Shown piece by piece: positions 59,739 to 64,000 of a stretch of DNA of 64,000 nucleotides. The number at the start of each line of letters is the position of its first letter. Within the stretch, counting starts at the first letter, position 1. This DNA comes from Leptospira_A sp046736045 (GTDB lineage: Bacteria; Spirochaetota; Leptospiria; Leptospirales; Leptospiraceae), in the NCBI RefSeq assembly GCF_046736045.1, contig NZ_CP177134.1, positions 1,426,001 to 1,490,000 of the forward strand, in the 5' to 3' direction. The position numbers and the translations under genes were made by a program. The notes beneath the pieces were generated by a model. The model searched no databases. It was given only the letters and a program-made list of their open reading frames with translations, and was not told the origin of the DNA.

Positions 59739-60900
59739 CGACTAATTCCAGTTTGTTTCTAATTTTTTCTTTTGTAAAGTTCAACTCAACATATTTTCTT
59801 CCGTTTGTACCCAACCGCTTTCGGATATTCCGATTTTGAATCAGATATTCGAGAGAACGTCTGAAGGAAATTTCATCGGAATAATATAATCCTCCCTGGC
59901 TTCGATGACAATGTCCTCGCATAACATCTGATTTCCCATTGACCAAAACGGGTTTGCTGAAAGACCAAGACTCCATAATCGCTATGGAAAAACTTTCGAA
60001 TGCAGAAGGATTTAAAATCAAATCCGAATTAAGAAGCAGATTTTCTTTTTCCTTTTGAGTGACAAATCCCTGTAAGTGAACGGAAGCAGGGATCAGATCC
60101 TCAGGCAAATGATTGTTTCCTATGCTGATCAAATTGATTTTTTCTTTGGGAAAAAAACGTTTCCAGGAATCGTAATAAGCATAAAGTTCCGGAAAACCTT
60201 TTGCCGGTTCGATTCGTCCCAATGTCAAAAGATTGATCTCATCTTTATCCGCGGAATCTTTCAAAACATCATCAACTGGTAAATCTACATAGGTTCCGAT
60301 TAAAAAAAAGTTTTTAGGTAGAACGCCGATTTGTTTTTTATAAACTTCCGCTTCTTCAGGAGCATTGAAACAATAACTGTAAGTCGGTAAAAATGTTCTT
60401 TTATAAACAGGCAATGTGAATGCGGGTTCTTCATGAAATGTAGGGATGATCAGAACGGGGTTTTTTAAATTTGGCAGAGCTTTGACAATAGGATAATACA
60501 AATATCCGACCAGGATGATCAGATCAAATTCGTTTTGTCTTTCTATGATTTGATTCACCAAACTAGGAGAATACGGTCCTTGTTCGATTAAAAAATTTTC
60601 TTCCTCATCTTGGCTGGCATTATTTCCCTTTTGCAGGCAAGATTCCAGCACTTGGTTCATTCGATTTATATTTCTTTCTTTTTTAACAGGGAATCTATGT
60701 ATTTTTATATCATTCCAAAATTCTTCACCTACGGGTAGTTCGTTCTTCCAACTAACATAATCTTTCGCGCAGGTTGTGAAAATTTGAATTTGGAAGGATT
60801 CCTTCAGAATCAAGGCATAATCTAGCGCGAGTTTTTCGGCACCTCCCGCAATATTCGGATAAAATCTGGGAACTAAAATTGCGATTTTTTTCTGGTTCAT
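59719..60900 (-). CDS. GT4-family glycosyltransferase
   Basis: A 393-residue GT-B enzyme. KIAILVPRFYPNIAGGAEKLALDYA is the N-terminal acceptor-side loop; NLLTLGRIEPAKGFPELYAYYDSW and LNPSAFESFSIAIMESWSFSKPVLVNGKSDVMRGH hold the donor-binding E-x7-E. It transfers a sugar from a nucleotide donor, probably to a surface polysaccharide or lipopolysaccharide. It lies 5 bases after the next glycosyltransferase gene in a leftward cluster that runs to the window edge. Confidence 0.92.
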   Translation of the reverse strand: MNQKKIAILVPRFYPNIAGGAEKLALDYALILKESFQIQIFTTCAKDYVSWKNELPVGEEFWNDIKIHRFPVKKERNINRMNQVLESCLQKGNNASQDEEENFLIEQGPYSPSLVNQIIERQNEFDLIILVGYLYYPIVKALPNLKNPVLIIPTFHEEPAFTLPVYKRTFLPTYSYCFNAPEEAEVYKKQIGVLPKNFFLIGTYVDLPVDDVLKDSADKDEINLLTLGRIEPAKGFPELYAYYDSWKRFFPKEKINLISIGNNHLPEDLIPASVHLQGFVTQKEKENLLLNSDLILNPSAFESFSIAIMESWSFSKPVLVNGKSDVMRGHCHRSQGGLYYSDEISFRRSLEYLIQNRNIRKRLGTNGRKYVELNFTKEKIRNKLELVVNKLLD

Positions 60901-60905
60901 CGCTT

Positions 60906-61958
60906 TTATTTTTCCAGCACATCCAATAGCGGAGCAATTGATATTTTGCTAACATACTCTTGCAATCTTTGGGATTGTTTCCCGATGATTTCCGATTTTA
61001 GATTTTCATCGGATTCGATCGATTCTATTTTTTGAATCAAAGCTTCAAAATCTTTTTTAGCAAATAGGATTCCGTTGCCATTTAAAGTTTCGGAAACCGC
61101 GCCTGCGTCATAAGCAATCACAGGCAAACCGAAGTGCATTGCTTCCAATAGAGGAACACAAAAACCTTCGTGTTCGCTCATTGATATAAAATAAGAACTT
61201 TCGAGGTAATACTTTGTCAGAATGGATTCATTTACATAAGGAACAATTTCGACTTCCTTTACCAGATCATAAGCTTTGATCATCAGATGCAATTCATCCA
61301 AATAAGCTTGTTGATTGGGATTACAAAAGCCTACCATCTTTAGTCTGAATTCTTTGTTTGTTTTTAGTTTCCAGATTTTGGCAAAGCGAATCAAATCATC
61401 TTGTCGTTTGTTAGGTGCAATTCTTCCTACGAATAAAAATTGAATCGGATGTTTTGCCTTTTCTACAACGATAGTATTTTTATTCCATTTTGCAAAATTC
61501 AAATGAAGAGGCATTACCTTGGAATTTTGAAAACCGAGTTCCAATAATTCGTGATTGTTAAAATTTGAAACTGCAAAGTAGTTTTGAAAATGATCTTTGA
61601 TAGTATGAAGATCGTGCCTACCTTCTCTCAATAAATATGTAAAATGCAGATCATATGGTTCGAGAAAATTATGAGGAGTGACATTATGATAGATAAGAAT
61701 TTTCGGGTTTGGTTGTTTGATTAGAAAAGGAAGTATTCCCGAATGGATTGAGTGGTGATAGATCAGCCAATCGTTCGTTGATATTTTAGCTTTTAGATAT
61801 TTTTCAGCATATTTATCATCCGGTTTATTTACATTTTCCGAATATATATTTCCCCTGTATCCGTTGATTTGCAAGAGCCTTTTTATCTCTAACATTTCCT
61901 GAGAAATGGCATCTCCTACTTGGAAGCCAGCTGAAAATTGATGAACAAACGGTTTCAT
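60906..61958 (-). CDS. GT4-family glycosyltransferase
   Basis: A 350-residue enzyme from the ATG at 61958 that overlaps the upstream stop (ATGA). The N-terminal FVHQFSAGFQVGDAISQEML is typical of spirochaete surface-sugar transferases. FLFVGRIAPNKRQDDLIRFAKIW and SMSEHEGFCVPLLEAMHFGLPVIAYDAGAVSETL are the donor-site segments with E-x7-E. It is a likely paralogue of the next gene, sharing the SEHEGFC segment. Role: surface glycan assembly (inference). Confidence 0.92.
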   Translation of the reverse strand: MKPFVHQFSAGFQVGDAISQEMLEIKRLLQINGYRGNIYSENVNKPDDKYAEKYLKAKISTNDWLIYHHSIHSGILPFLIKQPNPKILIYHNVTPHNFLEPYDLHFTYLLREGRHDLHTIKDHFQNYFAVSNFNNHELLELGFQNSKVMPLHLNFAKWNKNTIVVEKAKHPIQFLFVGRIAPNKRQDDLIRFAKIWKLKTNKEFRLKMVGFCNPNQQAYLDELHLMIKAYDLVKEVEIVPYVNESILTKYYLESSYFISMSEHEGFCVPLLEAMHFGLPVIAYDAGAVSETLNGNGILFAKKDFEALIQKIESIESDENLKSEIIGKQSQRLQEYVSKISIAPLLDVLEK

Positions 61959-63016
61959 AATCCGGCCACTAATTTGGAAATTGTTTTCTGCCAAGGGAAT
62001 TGATTGTAGTATTCCAAAACTTTTTTTTGATCTTGAATTAAAGTTAAACGCTGTATCGGATCAGTAAGGCAATCGTTTATTTTTTTTGCCAGCGCTTCAT
62101 GTTTTTTGGAATGAAATCTGATTCCGCCTTCCCTCATTGTAGAGGCGATCGCACCTTGTTCAAAAGCAAATACAGGCAATTCCATTCCGAAGGCTTCCAA
62201 AATGGGCAGACAAAAACCTTCGTGTTCACTCATGGAAACAAAAGCATTTGATTTTGATAAAACTTGTAATACTTCTTCGTCGGAAAGTCCTTGAAGGAAT
62301 AAAACCTTCTCTTCCAAATTCAAATCGGAAACTTTTTTTAAAAGCAGATCAAAGTATCCGTCAAAAGCACCAATCACAGATCCGACACAATATAGTTTCG
62401 CATCGGTATGTGTTCGCGCCCAAATGGAAAAAAAATCAATCAGATCTTCCCATTTTTTCTGCGGTGAAAAACGCCCTATGAAACAAATGGAACCATCATC
62501 TTTTTTTTTTGGTTCTGATTCGGAACTGAGATAGGTTTTGCAAATGGGAACTGTGGTAACATTTTCGAAATCATACCCTTCTATGATATGTTCGTTGTAG
62601 GATGAACAACACCATACTGCATCGCAGATGATAGCCAACGAAGCAATCTCCAGATAAGACATGGATTCAAAACGTTCCATAGAATTATAAATTTCAGGAG
62701 TCGTCGTATTTTTATAAAATGATGCGGGAGTTATATTATGAAAGCGTAATATTTTTTTGCCTGGAAGAGCTTGGAAATGTTCCAAAGGATATCCTTCTCC
62801 TCCGTAATGTAATATATGTATATCGTCTTTCGTTAATGAAAGTTCCGAATAACAATTGTGATATGTTACGGAATTCAGTTTTTCTGCTTTTCGGGGAAGT
62901 CTTGTTACAAAATGCGAATTCCAACCCAAGTTCTGAAATTCTTTACTTAAACCTTTCGCATCATTGCCTACTCCATCGGAATCTTTCAGCTCGTCTAAGT
63001 GCTGAAATACATTCAT
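61955..63016 (-). CDS. GT4-family glycosyltransferase
   Basis: A 353-residue enzyme. IHILHYGGEGYPLEHFQALPGKKILRFHNITPASF lies in the N-terminal domain, and ICFIGRFSPQKKWEDLIDFFSIWARTH with SMSEHEGFCLPILEAFGMELPVFAFEQGAIASTM make up the donor site. The segment order repeats that of the 60906-61958 protein, so the pair probably arose by duplication. Its ATG overlaps the upstream stop by one base. Acceptor unknown. Confidence 0.92.
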   Translation of the reverse strand: MNVFQHLDELKDSDGVGNDAKGLSKEFQNLGWNSHFVTRLPRKAEKLNSVTYHNCYSELSLTKDDIHILHYGGEGYPLEHFQALPGKKILRFHNITPASFYKNTTTPEIYNSMERFESMSYLEIASLAIICDAVWCCSSYNEHIIEGYDFENVTTVPICKTYLSSESEPKKKDDGSICFIGRFSPQKKWEDLIDFFSIWARTHTDAKLYCVGSVIGAFDGYFDLLLKKVSDLNLEEKVLFLQGLSDEEVLQVLSKSNAFVSMSEHEGFCLPILEAFGMELPVFAFEQGAIASTMREGGIRFHSKKHEALAKKINDCLTDPIQRLTLIQDQKKVLEYYNQFPWQKTISKLVAGL

Positions 63017-63999
63017 TAGGAAATCTTTTTATAACGTAGGATTTTTTTAGTGGAAGATTTTGATAGATCCCTTTCTTCCGAAAGTCCGAATGTCAAAAGA
63101 TAACCGGGAAGTTTTCTTTGATCAATCTTGCTCAATTGAATGTCTTGGAACGGACTATGATTGTTTTGATTTTCCAACTGAATTGAAAAATACAGATAAC
63201 TATTCGGTTGTAGTGCATTCGAAATCTCGGCAAAAATCCTTTCCAAAACGATCGAAGGGAATTGGTTTAATGAAAGTCCGATTATAATATGATTTGTTTC
63301 TGAAAGTTTTAAAGGAAATATGGATTCCGATAATCTGATGTTTGAGGTGATCTTTTTTTGAACAAATTCGAATTCGTTTTTATTTTCAGTATAAGATTCA
63401 AAAGGGATCGATTCAATAGTTAGTTTTTTAAGTAATGTTCCCCATTCCGGAAAAAGAGCGATTAGTTTCCCTTTTCCTTTCATATCCGAAATGGCAAGGT
63501 CCCAATCATCTGTCAATCCCGCGTCATCCATAAATTGGTAGTTGGCCCAACCAAACTTTGGTTCGCCGGTTGCGGATTTCAGGTCGACTTGGAGCAAATG
63601 GTCTTTATAAAAACTTTCAAATCTTTTTTCAAGATTTTGCATTCTTTTTGCAATACGAATTAACTCATGTAAGACGGAAAAGAACGCTTTGATCCGGTTT
63701 TCCGATAATTTTTTGTCAACTAACCCGTAGAATTCGATAAACCGTGTGAATATGAATTTTATCGGGCCTTTCACAAACCAGAGTTTTGGGTTTGTGAATT
63801 TGGGAGGTGCGATCCCTTTTTCAAATAAGTGCGCTGTTCCGGCCGGGTCGAATTTGCGATAACCTTCGGGAGATTCCGGTTGGAATTGCATTTGAGAGAT
63901 CCTTTCCAGCTCGAGTTTCGTCGGAGGAGGAAGCGGGATCTTGGATTCGATTCCACGCATGATTTCTCTTACATCAATTTGCGGATCTCTTATTTCCAA
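63016..63999 (-). CDS. Methyltransferase-like protein of the glycan cluster, possibly 5'-truncated
   Basis: The frame starts at a TTG at 63999, next to the window edge, so the true start may lie outside. In 327 visible residues the first 140 are helical and basic (LWFVKGPIKFIFTRFIEFYGLVDKKLSE, FFSVLHELIRIAKRMQNLEKRFESFYKDH), as found before methyltransferase domains in O-antigen clusters. The last 150 (WDLAISDMKGKGKLIALFPEWGTLL, HIIIGLSLNQFPSIVLERIFAEISNALQPNSYLYFSIQLEN) look like a degenerate Rossmann methyltransferase without a clear SAM-binding glycine motif. It precedes and overlaps the glycosyltransferase genes. Confidence 0.6.
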   Translation of the reverse strand: MEIRDPQIDVREIMRGIESKIPLPPPTKLELERISQMQFQPESPEGYRKFDPAGTAHLFEKGIAPPKFTNPKLWFVKGPIKFIFTRFIEFYGLVDKKLSENRIKAFFSVLHELIRIAKRMQNLEKRFESFYKDHLLQVDLKSATGEPKFGWANYQFMDDAGLTDDWDLAISDMKGKGKLIALFPEWGTLLKKLTIESIPFESYTENKNEFEFVQKKITSNIRLSESIFPLKLSETNHIIIGLSLNQFPSIVLERIFAEISNALQPNSYLYFSIQLENQNNHSPFQDIQLSKIDQRKLPGYLLTFGLSEERDLSKSSTKKILRYKKIS

Positions 64000-64000
64000 A

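Overview
The window looks like chromosomal DNA of a Leptospiraceae spirochaete, probably a free-living or saprophytic Leptospira. This is an inference. It rests on a GC content that looks near 40 percent by eye, several exported proteins with the relaxed spirochaetal lipobox (ISC, SQC, FIQC, IGC), frequent TTG/GTG starts, abundant acyl-CoA and PHA-type metabolism, ThyX instead of ThyA, and many genes whose only likely relatives are Leptospira hypothetical proteins. I could run no search. There is no prophage, insertion sequence, CRISPR array or rRNA; one tRNA-Pro(GGG) is present.

Layout. 1-5 kb: a leftward operon (RppH, acylphosphatase, aldo-keto reductase, truncated lipoprotein), then SixA, tRNA-Pro, a phasin-like gene, a paraoxonase-like lipoprotein and ruvC. 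5-20 kb: a long acyl-CoA dehydrogenase of methylsuccinyl-CoA dehydrogenase type, a methyltransferase, a HAD phosphatase, a TerB-like plus Tim44-like membrane pair, metG, an operon of a membrane nucleotidyl cyclase, a rearranged HisI-like protein and a rhodanese, then an alpha/beta hydrolase and thyX. 20-34 kb: an accessory-looking envelope region with FecR-CXXCH protein, outer-membrane barrel and DsbD; then a TonB-dependent receptor, an alkylsulfatase-type lipoprotein, a DUF3604-PPIase-HupE operon and a second barrel. 34-44 kb: a flavin oxidoreductase, a zinc alcohol dehydrogenase and a tightly overlapped six-gene operon of poorly known proteins. 44-53 kb: small Cys protein, EcsC and prfA; a kexin-like secreted protease with its propeptide encoded as a separate lipoprotein; MORN protein; metF, SDR, birA, coaX. 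53-64 kb: GDSL lipoprotein, membrane glycosyltransferase, STAS protein, degenerate tyrosine recombinase, TelA/XpaC pair, inositol-phosphatase and a leftward glycosyltransferase cluster running off the end.

The observations I rate highest are: (1) a three-copy intergenic repeat, each copy sitting between convergent genes, with two copies (about 165 bp, roughly 90 percent identical by eye) in direct orientation around the 10-kb TonB receptor/alkylsulfatase/DUF3604/HupE/barrel block; (2) a subtilisin/kexin-type protease without a propeptide, followed by a lipoprotein that looks like the missing propeptide; (3) a HisI-like protein whose Asp motif lies N-terminal to, and not inside, the canonical domain; (4) the DUF3604-PPIase-HupE module sharing a promoter-like motif with the adjacent barrel gene; (5) an operon in which a nitrilase homologue has lost its catalytic Cys.
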